Part shown: one piece after another, positions 6,954 through 13,574 of the stretch | Numbering within the stretch: position 1 is the stretch's first letter | Layout of the letters: every line of letters starts with the position of its first letter | Made by a program: the position numbers and the translations under genes | The notes under the pieces: model-generated | What the model saw: only the letters and a program-made list of their open reading frames with translations | What the model was told of the DNA's origin: nothing | Databases searched by the model: none | Source of the DNA: Clostridia bacterium | GTDB taxonomy: Bacteria > Bacillota > Clostridia > Oscillospirales > CAG-272 | Length of the DNA stretch: 13,574 nt | Reading direction: 5' to 3' | Assembly (NCBI GenBank): GCA_900753285.1 | Contig: CAADYN010000059.1 | Span: forward strand, 1 to 13,574

Positions 6954-8435
6954 ATGAAAAACAAACAAATTCTCGCGGTAGACTTCGGAGCATCGAGCGG
7001 CAGAGGTATGCTTTGCTCATACGACGGAGCGAAAATAAGCCTCAGGGAAATCCACCGTTTCTCAAATGACCCCGTAATGATGCCCGGAGGATTTTTCTGG
7101 GACGCGCCGAGACTTCTGCATGAGATAAAAGCTGCCATTTTAGCGGCTTCTCATGAGGGCGGAGCAGTTTCGATGGGTATTGACACATGGGGAGTGGACT
7201 ACGGTTATCTTGACAAATCTGGTGTTCTCCTCTCCAATCCTTATCACTACAGAGACAAGCGCACCGACGATATTCAGCCGTATGTTTTCTCGAATTTTGC
7301 CACAAAAAAGGAAATTTACGCGAAAACAGGCATACAGTCGCTTAACTTCAATACGCTGTATCAGCTCACTGCTGATATGCGTGACAGACCATGGATAGTG
7401 GAAAACGCCGAGTGCCTTCTCCATATGCCCGACCTTTTCGACTATATGCTCACGGGAGAAAAGACAAGCGAGTACACCATAGCATCGACAGGCACGCTCC
7501 TTGACGCGAACAAGAGAGATTATTGTCTCGACCTCATAGAAAAGTGCGGCATTCCGACAAGAATTTTTAAACCCATAGTTCAGCCGGGAACAAAATGCGG
7601 TGTCCTCCTGCCTTCCATCGAAGAAGAAACGGGAAACACGGGACTTACCGTAATGAAGGTTGCTTCTCACGATACCGCAAGCGCAGTTTTGTCCGTTCCC
7701 GCCATGAAAAAAGACTTCCTTTACATATCAAGCGGAACATGGTCGCTCATGGGAACGGAAACCGATACACCCGTCCTCACCGAGCTTTCCGAGAAATATG
7801 ACTTCACAAACGAAGGCGGCGTGTTCGGAACTATCAGACTTCTCAAAAATATCATGGGTCTGTGGCTTGAGCAGGAGTCCCGTCGTCAGTGGAAGAGGGA
7901 AGGCAAAAGCTACACCTTCGATGAGCTGACAGAGCTTGCCAAGGAGTCAGAACCTCTCCGCTCTATTATAAATCCCGACGCCGCCGCGTTCTCACCCGCA
8001 GGAAACCTTCCCGAGAGAATAAGAGAATATTGCAGAAAGACAAATCAGCCTGTTCCCGAAACTCCCGGACAGATCGTGAGATGCATTTTTGAATCCCTCG
8101 CGCTCAGATATCGTTGGACTGCCGAAAAGCTTGAAGAGCTGACGGGTAAGAAATACGAAGTCATCAACATTGTAGGAGGCGGAACAAAAGAAGATATGCT
8201 CTCGCAGTTTGCCGCAGACGCTTCCGGTAAGACCGTTTACGCAGGTCCCGTTGAAGCTACAACTCTCGGCAACGTTGCAATGCAGCTTATCACACTCGGA
8301 GAAATATCCGATATGTGGGAAGCAAGACGCGTTATCGCAAATTCATTTGAGATAAAGACCTTTGAACCTCGCACGGAAAATAAGTCGGCATGGGATGAGG
8401 TATACGGAAGATTCCTCACTCTCATCGGCAAATAA
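6954..8435 (+). CDS. rhaB: L-rhamnulokinase RhaB (FGGY family)
   Basis: At 493 residues this is a full-length FGGY carbohydrate kinase of the rhamnulokinase type, which phosphorylates L-rhamnulose with ATP to L-rhamnulose-1-phosphate. The N-terminal phosphate loop ILAVDFGASSGRG (6-18) is the rhamnulokinase form, and GIDTWGVDYGYLD (75-87) follows. The catalytic base is Asp240 in SHDTASAV, equivalent to Asp237 of the E. coli enzyme. ISSGTWSLMG (258-267) and the adenine-pocket glycines NIVGGGTKEDM (405-415) complete the ATPase core. AGGAG at 6943-6947 precedes ATG 6954 at good distance. rhaA begins 27 bases downstream, so the two pathway enzymes are co-transcribed. Generic FGGY kinases for xylulose or fuculose lack the AVD-GASSGR combination, which makes rhamnulokinase the preferred call. 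Confidence 0.95.
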   Translation: MKNKQILAVDFGASSGRGMLCSYDGAKISLREIHRFSNDPVMMPGGFFWDAPRLLHEIKAAILAASHEGGAVSMGIDTWGVDYGYLDKSGVLLSNPYHYRDKRTDDIQPYVFSNFATKKEIYAKTGIQSLNFNTLYQLTADMRDRPWIVENAECLLHMPDLFDYMLTGEKTSEYTIASTGTLLDANKRDYCLDLIEKCGIPTRIFKPIVQPGTKCGVLLPSIEEETGNTGLTVMKVASHDTASAVLSVPAMKKDFLYISSGTWSLMGTETDTPVLTELSEKYDFTNEGGVFGTIRLLKNIMGLWLEQESRRQWKREGKSYTFDELTELAKESEPLRSIINPDAAAFSPAGNLPERIREYCRKTNQPVPETPGQIVRCIFESLALRYRWTAEKLEELTGKKYEVINIVGGGTKEDMLSQFAADASGKTVYAGPVEATTLGNVAMQLITLGEISDMWEARRVIANSFEIKTFEPRTENKSAWDEVYGRFLTLIGK

Positions 8436-8447
8436 ATATCTAATGAT

Positions 8448-8454
8448 AGAAAGG
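8448..8454 (+). promoter_or_regulatory. Ribosome binding site choosing the rhaA start at 8463
   Basis: AGAAAGG at 8448-8454 is only 2 bases from the first ATG (8457) but 8 bases from the second in-frame ATG (8463). The second is therefore the likelier start; the difference is two residues. Confidence 0.65.
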
Positions 8455-8462
8455 CTATGACT

Positions 8463-9716
8463 ATGAATACAGAAAAAGCCCTTGAAACCGCAAGAGAAAT
8501 ATATTCACGCTACGGAGTTGACGTTGACGCCGCAATTGAAAGCGTAAAGAACACACCCGTATCTATCCAGTGCTGGCAGGGAGACGATGTCGGCGGCTTT
8601 GAAGCTCAGGACGGAGACTTAACCGGCGGTATCCAGTCTACGGGAAACTACCCCGGAAAGGCACGTAATATTGACGAGCTGAGACGTGACTTCGAGTTTG
8701 CTTCCTCACTCATCCCCGGAAAGAAGAAATTCTCTCTCCACGCAATCTATCTTGACGCTGACGGCAAAAAGATTCCGAGAAACGAAATAGCACCCGAGCA
8801 TTTTGATTCATGGGTCGACTGGGCTAAGAAGAACAGCTTCGGTCTTGACTTCAACCCCACATTCTTCTCTCATCCGCTCTCGGCTGACGGCTTCACTCTC
8901 TCAAACGATAACGAAGATGTCAGAAAGTTCTGGGTAGAGCACGGTATCGCATCTCGTAAGATTTCCGAGTATTTCGGACGCGAGCTTGGTCAGACATCCG
9001 TAAATAACCTCTGGATTCCCGACGGATTCAAGGATATTCCCGTAAACCGAGCGAAGAAGAGAGAAACCCTCGCTAAGTCATACGCTGAAATTTTCGCTGA
9101 AAAGCTCGACGAGAAATACACTCTCGACTCCGTAGAAAGCAAGGTGTTCGGCATAGGTCTTGAAAGCTGCACCATCGGCTCACATGAGTTCTATATGGGC
9201 TGCGCGCTCAAGAACCACACTCTCCTTACACTCGATACAGGTCACTTCCACCCGACAGAGGTTGTTTCCGACAAGATTTCCGGCGTGCTCCAGTACCTTG
9301 ACGGAATTCTTCTTCACGTTTCCCGTCCGGTTCGCTGGGACTCCGACCACGTAGTTATATTCGACGACGAGCTTAAAGCTATCGCGTCCGAGATAAAGCG
9401 CGGCGGTTACGAAAACAGAGTACATATCGGTCTTGACTTCTTCGACGGCTCCATCAACAGAACGGCTTGCTGGGCAATAGGCGCAAGAAATATGCAGAAG
9501 GCTCTCCTTTGGGCAGCTCTTGAACCCGTAAAAATGCTCCAGAAGTTTGAAGCCGAAGGAGATTACACCTCAAGACTCGCATATCTCGAAGAATACAAGA
9601 CACTCCCATTCGGACTTGTTTGGGACGCTTACTGCGATATGCAGAATGTACCTGTCGGAGACACATGGATCTCTGAAATGAAAAAATATGAAGCGGACGT
9701 ACTGTCCAAAAGATAA
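8463..9716 (+). CDS. rhaA: L-rhamnose isomerase RhaA
   Basis: This 417-residue enzyme converts L-rhamnose to L-rhamnulose, the first intracellular step of rhamnose use. It matches the E. coli enzyme (419 residues) closely along its whole length, for example CWQGDDV-GFE, LTGGIQ-TGNYPGKARN, LHAIYL, FNP-FFSHPLSADGFTLS, NLWIPDG-KD, GHFHPTEVVSDKIS, HVSRPVRWDSDHVV and HIGLDFFD-SINR. The metal ligands equivalent to His262, Asp294 and Asp296 of E. coli are present in TGHFHP and WDSDH. Counting from the ATG at 8457 the protein would have 419 residues; spacing of the ribosome binding site favours 8463. The stop lies only 3 bases before the next gene. No truncation or odd residue is seen, so the enzyme should be active. 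Confidence 0.98.
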   Translation: MNTEKALETAREIYSRYGVDVDAAIESVKNTPVSIQCWQGDDVGGFEAQDGDLTGGIQSTGNYPGKARNIDELRRDFEFASSLIPGKKKFSLHAIYLDADGKKIPRNEIAPEHFDSWVDWAKKNSFGLDFNPTFFSHPLSADGFTLSNDNEDVRKFWVEHGIASRKISEYFGRELGQTSVNNLWIPDGFKDIPVNRAKKRETLAKSYAEIFAEKLDEKYTLDSVESKVFGIGLESCTIGSHEFYMGCALKNHTLLTLDTGHFHPTEVVSDKISGVLQYLDGILLHVSRPVRWDSDHVVIFDDELKAIASEIKRGGYENRVHIGLDFFDGSINRTACWAIGARNMQKALLWAALEPVKMLQKFEAEGDYTSRLAYLEEYKTLPFGLVWDAYCDMQNVPVGDTWISEMKKYEADVLSKR

Positions 9717-9719
9717 ACT

Positions 9720-10850
9720 ATGTACCTGAATAAATGTAAAAAAATCCTGTCTGTTGTGCTCTCTGCCGTGCTGCTTGGCTCTTCCGCGTCGTGCGTGAAA
9801 ATTGAAATGCGCAATTCCGATATCAACTCAATCGAAAAAGAAGCGGAAACAAGCGAAACAGCACCTCAGATGCTCATGCAGGCAACACGCAAAAACGCTG
9901 TAGAAAGCATTCCTGTCGAAATCGAAGAGGAAACAACCCCTGTAGTACCGAAAGAAACCCTCGCCATCTCGGTATGCGGAGATATTATTGTTGACAACAG
10001 TATCATATCTGACGCCGCAAATCGTGCCGGAGACGGTCAAAGCTACAGCTTCCTCAGAATGTACACGGGAATCTACAGCACACTCAGCTCCGCCGACCTC
10101 TCTCTCTGCTCGTATAAGGAAGCGGAAGATGTTGACTCTCCCATAGAATCCGTAGGAGCACTTTACGACCTCGGAATCGACGCGGTTAACACGGGCAGCG
10201 CAAAGGATATTTCGTCGTATTTTGAAGAATACAATCTTTACGATATAAACGAAAACAGCGACAGTATACTCATAAACGAGGGAGATTTGGCTATAGCAAG
10301 TCTGTCTCTTTCCGAAAAAGACTGCACGGGAGACAAGTATAAATCCGATATCGAATACGCTGACTTTATATCTGATATCGTAATTGTTTTCGTTGACTGG
10401 GAAGAGAACACCGCCGAAAAGGACAAAGCCGCCGTGATGAGGAAAATCGCGGAAGCCGGTGCGGATATCATCGTCGGAAACGGGGACAATATCGGTAAGA
10501 TTGAATGGATAGACACAGGCGACAGAACTCTCACCCTTGCCGCGTATTCTCTCGGAAATATTCTTTCTACCGCCGACGACGCACAGTCTCTTTACGGGGG
10601 AATACTGAATCTTTCTGTGGAGTACGGCGACGGCTCAATCGAGCTTTCAAATGTATCGCTGATACCGACGGTCACACACTACGTAGCAAGCGAATCCGAA
10701 GAAGTTTCCGGCTACCAGGTGTTCACTTTTGACGCGTACAACGACGAGCTTGCAGGCAGCCATGCGGTTTCCGATATCACCATGGACAAGCTGAAAAACT
10801 CCGTGAAGAGCGTTGTCAGCGAAGATTTTCTCCCCGATTACCTCAGATAA
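9720..10850 (+). CDS. CapA-like exported lipoprotein lacking metal-site residues (probable pseudoenzyme)
   Basis: This 376-residue protein begins with a signal peptide (basic MYLNKCKK, hydrophobic 9-20) ending in SSASC, so Cys25 may be lipidated, though the lipobox is weak. An acidic, Thr/Glu-rich linker covers about 30-80. Residues 81-320 follow the strand order of CapA (PGA_cap), a calcineurin-like phosphoesterase fold tied to capsule and polyglutamate: ISVCGDIIVDN (83-93), ADLSLCSYKEA, IDAVNTGSAKD, IVIVFVDWEEN, AGADIIVGNGDN (246-257) and LAAYSLGNI (273-281). Only Gly87-Asp88 and the YSLGN strand keep family identity. NLE, NNH, HWG and GHHPH, which normally bind metal, are replaced. It therefore probably does not catalyse the family reaction and may bind a ligand or partner outside the membrane. 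It starts 3 bases after rhaA with no clear ribosome binding site, suggesting coupling. Confidence 0.7.
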   Translation: MYLNKCKKILSVVLSAVLLGSSASCVKIEMRNSDINSIEKEAETSETAPQMLMQATRKNAVESIPVEIEEETTPVVPKETLAISVCGDIIVDNSIISDAANRAGDGQSYSFLRMYTGIYSTLSSADLSLCSYKEAEDVDSPIESVGALYDLGIDAVNTGSAKDISSYFEEYNLYDINENSDSILINEGDLAIASLSLSEKDCTGDKYKSDIEYADFISDIVIVFVDWEENTAEKDKAAVMRKIAEAGADIIVGNGDNIGKIEWIDTGDRTLTLAAYSLGNILSTADDAQSLYGGILNLSVEYGDGSIELSNVSLIPTVTHYVASESEEVSGYQVFTFDAYNDELAGSHAVSDITMDKLKNSVKSVVSEDFLPDYLR

Positions 10851-10869
10851 ATTAAGGAACTAAAGATAG

Positions 10870-11703
10870 ATGAACTTCAAAAAGAACTGTTTTGTCGTGC
10901 GGGCAGTTGCGGGAACATTGTGCGTTCTCATGCTTCTCTCAGGGTGCTCGAAAAAGAATAATGAACAGCCCACGGACGGAGCGGAAACAACTCCCGTATC
11001 GACAGAAACAGCAGTCCCGGCAGACGGAATCGGAAGAGATGTGACGGTAAAAGAAGTTGTCGACAACCGACCTAAGGTCAAGGACGGATATACGATATGC
11101 ATTGACCCCGGGCATGGATTTGTTGACGGAGGATGCGGTGACGGTATCTGGGAAGACGGAACGCTTGAAAAGGATGTAAATCTCGCGGTCGCAAATAAGC
11201 TGAAGGACGACCTCACCGCGCTCGGATTTTCCGTTGTAATGACGCATGACGGTACGACTTTCGGCAAAACCTCCGCGGACGACGGAAACCAGATTTTCAA
11301 CCCATCCGAAAGAGTGGCATACGCAAATTCGCTTGACATCGACTACTATGTTTCGATACACGTCAACTCATACGACAAAAATCCGGATACATCTGGTATC
11401 AGAATCTACTATGAGAACGAAAACAACTGGCGCAAGGTAAACACCAACGATGAAGCAATAGCTCAGTCCATAGCCGATTCAATCGAAACCGAAATGGACC
11501 CGAAACCCGCTCCCCAGATATTTGACCAGACAACGGCGTCATATCAGGTCGTTCGTGAAACCACAGTGGCGGCGTCTCTTATCGAAATAGGCTTTTGTAC
11601 TAATCCGACAGATGCCGCAAATATGGTGAACGACGAATGGCAGACACAGCTTTCGCAGGCTATAGCTGACGGACTGTACACGTATTATACGGCACTTACA
11701 TAA
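10870..11703 (+). CDS. N-acetylmuramoyl-L-alanine amidase lipoprotein (Amidase_3)
   Basis: This 277-residue exported zinc amidase should cleave the bond between N-acetylmuramic acid and L-alanine in peptidoglycan. The signal peptide ends in a classical lipobox LLSGC, so Cys26 is expected to be lipidated and the protein anchored on the outer face of the membrane. A Thr/Pro/Glu linker (about 30-70) leads to the Amidase_3 domain (75-275). The domain has TICIDPGHG with zinc ligand His82, TLEKDVNL with Glu100, YYVSIHVNS with His164, and ASLIEIGFCTN with catalytic Glu239. All the ligands are present, so it is probably active. There is no cell-wall-binding repeat or SPOR domain; the lipid anchor may replace it. 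It starts 19 bases after the CapA-like gene, with AAGGAA 11 bases upstream. CwlC/CwlD and AmiC are the wider relatives. Confidence 0.93.
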   Translation: MNFKKNCFVVRAVAGTLCVLMLLSGCSKKNNEQPTDGAETTPVSTETAVPADGIGRDVTVKEVVDNRPKVKDGYTICIDPGHGFVDGGCGDGIWEDGTLEKDVNLAVANKLKDDLTALGFSVVMTHDGTTFGKTSADDGNQIFNPSERVAYANSLDIDYYVSIHVNSYDKNPDTSGIRIYYENENNWRKVNTNDEAIAQSIADSIETEMDPKPAPQIFDQTTASYQVVRETTVAASLIEIGFCTNPTDAANMVNDEWQTQLSQAIADGLYTYYTALT

Positions 11704-11714
11704 AGGCAGGAATT

Positions 11715-12674
11715 ATGCTTGATAATCTGCTTTACAGCATTAACGCGATATTCCCGATATTCCTCATTGTAATACTCGGAGCGATTTTAGGCAAATGTAA
11801 AAAACTAACTCCTCAGTTTACGGAAGCGGCAGACTGGCTCGTGTTCAAAATAGCTCTGCCGGTCATGCTGTTTTCGGAGGTTGCGGGAAGCCGACCGGGC
11901 GAGAACATTGACTGGAAGCTCGTGCTTTTCTTGATAATTTCGGTAACGCTGTCATTTTCGGCAGTTGCCGTTATTGTAACGCTTGCAGTCAAGGATAAAT
12001 CAAAACGCGGCGCACTCATTCAAGGCATTTGCCGATCAAACTTCGCTATCCTCGGAGTACCGCTCGCGGTGAATATGTTCGGTGATGTCGGCGGACAGGC
12101 TATTGCAATCGCTATGCCGTTTGTCATTGTCATGTTCAACTCGTATTCCGTCGTGATTTTGTCTTTGTTCTCGGAGAGTGAGGACGAAAAAATGAGCGGG
12201 AAAAAGCTGCTCGGAATACTGAAAAACGTTGTGACAAACCCCTTGATAATCGGAGTTCTGCTCGGTATTGTTGTTATGCTCGCGGGAATAAAGCTGCCGC
12301 AGTTTGCAACGAAAACACTGTCCTATCTTTCGGGACTCACGACGCCGCTTGCACTGCTCAGCCTCGGAGCTAACTTCAAAATCGAAAGTCTTCACGGCAG
12401 AGTGGGTTACGCAATTGTCGGTTCTCTCGGGAAAACCACTGTGCTGCCGATTATCGCTGTGACAGCCGCCGTTCTTGTCGGACTTCGCGGACCGTCGCTC
12501 GGAGTTGTGCTCATATGCTTCGGAGCGCCGACCGCCGTTTCAAGCTATATCATGGCAAAGAAAATGGACAACGACCATGAGCTTGCCGCGCAGATACTTC
12601 TTTTGTCGACATTTGTCTGCGTTTTCACGATTTTTATCGGAATTTTTACACTGAAATCCCTAATGCTAATTTAA
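11715..12674 (+). CDS. AEC-family (auxin efflux carrier-like) transporter
   Basis: This 319-residue integral membrane protein has about ten hydrophobic segments, near residues 10-27, 38-57, 68-92, 106-122, 128-152, 172-192, 203-221, 233-256, 260-281 and 292-316. The two five-helix halves have the Mem_trans layout, with a short charged middle loop (about 153-168, SESEDEKMSGKK). Family motifs include FPIFLIVILGAILGK (13-27), RSNFAILGVPL (107-117), VTNPLIIGVLLG (173-184) and FGAPTAVSSYIMAK (269-282). Bacterial AEC members move organic anions such as malate, or other small molecules; this sequence does not tell which. It follows the amidase by 11 bases, with GGCAGGA just upstream. In this unit it might export a fermentation product or move a cell-wall or sugar-derived acid, but that is a guess. 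Confidence 0.93.
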   Translation: MLDNLLYSINAIFPIFLIVILGAILGKCKKLTPQFTEAADWLVFKIALPVMLFSEVAGSRPGENIDWKLVLFLIISVTLSFSAVAVIVTLAVKDKSKRGALIQGICRSNFAILGVPLAVNMFGDVGGQAIAIAMPFVIVMFNSYSVVILSLFSESEDEKMSGKKLLGILKNVVTNPLIIGVLLGIVVMLAGIKLPQFATKTLSYLSGLTTPLALLSLGANFKIESLHGRVGYAIVGSLGKTTVLPIIAVTAAVLVGLRGPSLGVVLICFGAPTAVSSYIMAKKMDNDHELAAQILLLSTFVCVFTIFIGIFTLKSLMLI

Positions 12675-12696
12675 AATTCAGAATGGAGATACTACT

Positions 12697-13574
12697 ATGA
12701 TCAATCTTGAGACAGAAATCAGAGAACAGCCCAGAACCATACCTAACGCAATTGATCTTAACCTTGAAACTATCCGAGAAATTGTCAAAAAGGCAAAGGA
12801 TAAGGGAGTAAAGCATATCTACTTTGCCGCTCGCGGAACCTCCGACCATGCCTGCGTATATGCACAGTACCTCTTCGGAATTTTCGCAGGCGTACCTTGC
12901 ACTCTCGGAACTCCGTCTGTATTTACAAAATACGGCGCGCATATTGACCTCAGCGATTATCTTGTTGTCGGCGTTTCTCAGTCGGGCAAGGCGGAGGACG
13001 TTCTCGCTGTACTTGAATCCGCAAAGAAAGACGGCGCTATAACGGTTGCTCTTACGAATAACGAGGAATCTCCTATGGCAAAATGCGCCGAATACCACCT
13101 CTTCTGCGGATGCGGATTTGAAGCAAGTATCGCCGCTACAAAAACGTTCACCGCTCAGATGATGATTCTCGGCGTAATGGCTGCCGTATGGGGTGAAAAC
13201 GATGCTCTCCTTGAAGAGATGAGAGGTGTAGGTGCAAAAGCCGGCGAGCTTATCGACACAAAGTTCGGTGAAATTGAAATACTCGCGAAGAAGTATCAGA
13301 ACATTCCCGGAGCTGTCATTCTCGGACGCGGCATTTCCTACTCAATCGCGCTTGAGGGTGCTCTCAAAATGCTCGAGACAAACAAGCTGAAGATGAAGGG
13401 ATATCCCACCTCCGACTTCCACCACGGTCCTATCGCTCAGGTAAAGCCCGGGGATCTCGTGTTCGTTATCTCTCCGAAGGGAAAGACCGAAGACGACTCG
13501 AATGACATCATAGGCAAGCTCCAGAACGTAGGCGCTGATATAGTAGTTATCACGGACGACGCTGCACAGGCTCC
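12697..13574 (+). CDS. Tandem SIS-domain sugar-phosphate isomerase/deaminase (GlmS isomerase/NagB-II-like), 3' end outside window
   Basis: ATG 12697 lies 8 bases after GGAG (12685-12688) and the frame stays open for 292 codons to the window edge. There is no N-terminal glutaminase domain. The first SIS domain has ARGTSDHA (45-52), SQSGKAED (94-101) and the GlmS-type SIAATKTFTAQ (144-154). The second has LGRGISYSIALEGALKMLE (209-227) and FHHGPIAQ (241-248). Aligned with E. coli GlmS, Glu227 matches catalytic Glu488 and His243 matches His504, while GlmS Glu495 is replaced by Lys234. Such stand-alone proteins are amino-sugar-phosphate deaminases/isomerases or fructoselysine-type deglycases. The substrate is probably a phosphorylated amino sugar or Amadori sugar. 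Its place 22 bases after the permease gene and near an amidase would suit amino-sugar salvage, but the end of the protein and next genes are unseen. Confidence 0.88.
   Translation, partial: MINLETEIREQPRTIPNAIDLNLETIREIVKKAKDKGVKHIYFAARGTSDHACVYAQYLFGIFAGVPCTLGTPSVFTKYGAHIDLSDYLVVGVSQSGKAEDVLAVLESAKKDGAITVALTNNEESPMAKCAEYHLFCGCGFEASIAATKTFTAQMMILGVMAAVWGENDALLEEMRGVGAKAGELIDTKFGEIEILAKKYQNIPGAVILGRGISYSIALEGALKMLETNKLKMKGYPTSDFHHGPIAQVKPGDLVFVISPKGKTEDDSNDIIGKLQNVGADIVVITDDAAQA

Noticed and set aside
1..13574. tRNA or rRNA genes, CRISPR arrays, insertion sequences, prophage or defence genes
   Set aside because: None seen: no spaced direct repeats, cloverleaf, transposase or integrase motifs, and nearly all sequence is accounted for by closely packed metabolic and housekeeping genes.

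Overview
The window reads like a Clostridia-type Bacillota (Firmicutes) chromosome. It has the conserved order sporulation yqfD - phoH - ybeY - era - recO, then mutS2, purine-rich Shine-Dalgarno sites and intermediate base composition. All fourteen genes lie on the + strand with very short gaps. I cannot name a genus; an anaerobic, possibly spore-forming gut clostridium is an inference from gene order and content.

Region 1 (1-5866) is a housekeeping cluster. It holds the 3' end of a YqfD-like sporulation protein, a PhoH-family ATPase, the YbeY rRNA endoribonuclease (overlapping phoH by 4 bases), the Era GTPase, RecO and MutS2. Three roles are combined: 16S rRNA/30S maturation (PhoH, YbeY, Era), recombinational repair (RecO) and MutS2 (recombination suppression and ribosome-collision rescue). 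Compared with the Bacillus-type arrangement the cluster is contracted: pgpH, dgkA and cdd are missing between phoH and era.

Region 2 (5867-6061) is the only real intergenic space. It carries a strong sigma-A type promoter (TTGCAA, 17 bp spacer, TATAAT), an imperfect dyad with a central CG inside the promoter spacer, and a 19-codon reading frame with its own ribosome binding site. No riboswitch or strong terminator is visible.

Region 3 (6062-9716) is an L-rhamnose catabolic unit: a xylose-isomerase-like TIM-barrel protein, rhamnulokinase (rhaB) and L-rhamnose isomerase (rhaA). Together rhaA and rhaB take L-rhamnose to L-rhamnulose-1-phosphate. The aldolase rhaD, a mutarotase, a transporter and a dedicated regulator are not in the window.

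Region 4 (9720-13574) continues without a terminator. It has a CapA-like lipoprotein that has lost its metal-site motifs, a lipoprotein zinc amidase of the Amidase_3 family, an AEC-family permease, and a tandem-SIS sugar-phosphate isomerase/deaminase cut by the window edge. Gaps are 3 to 22 bases, so the rhamnose promoter could drive all seven genes. The most unusual item is this pairing of sugar catabolism with two exported envelope lipoproteins, one of them a probable pseudoenzyme.
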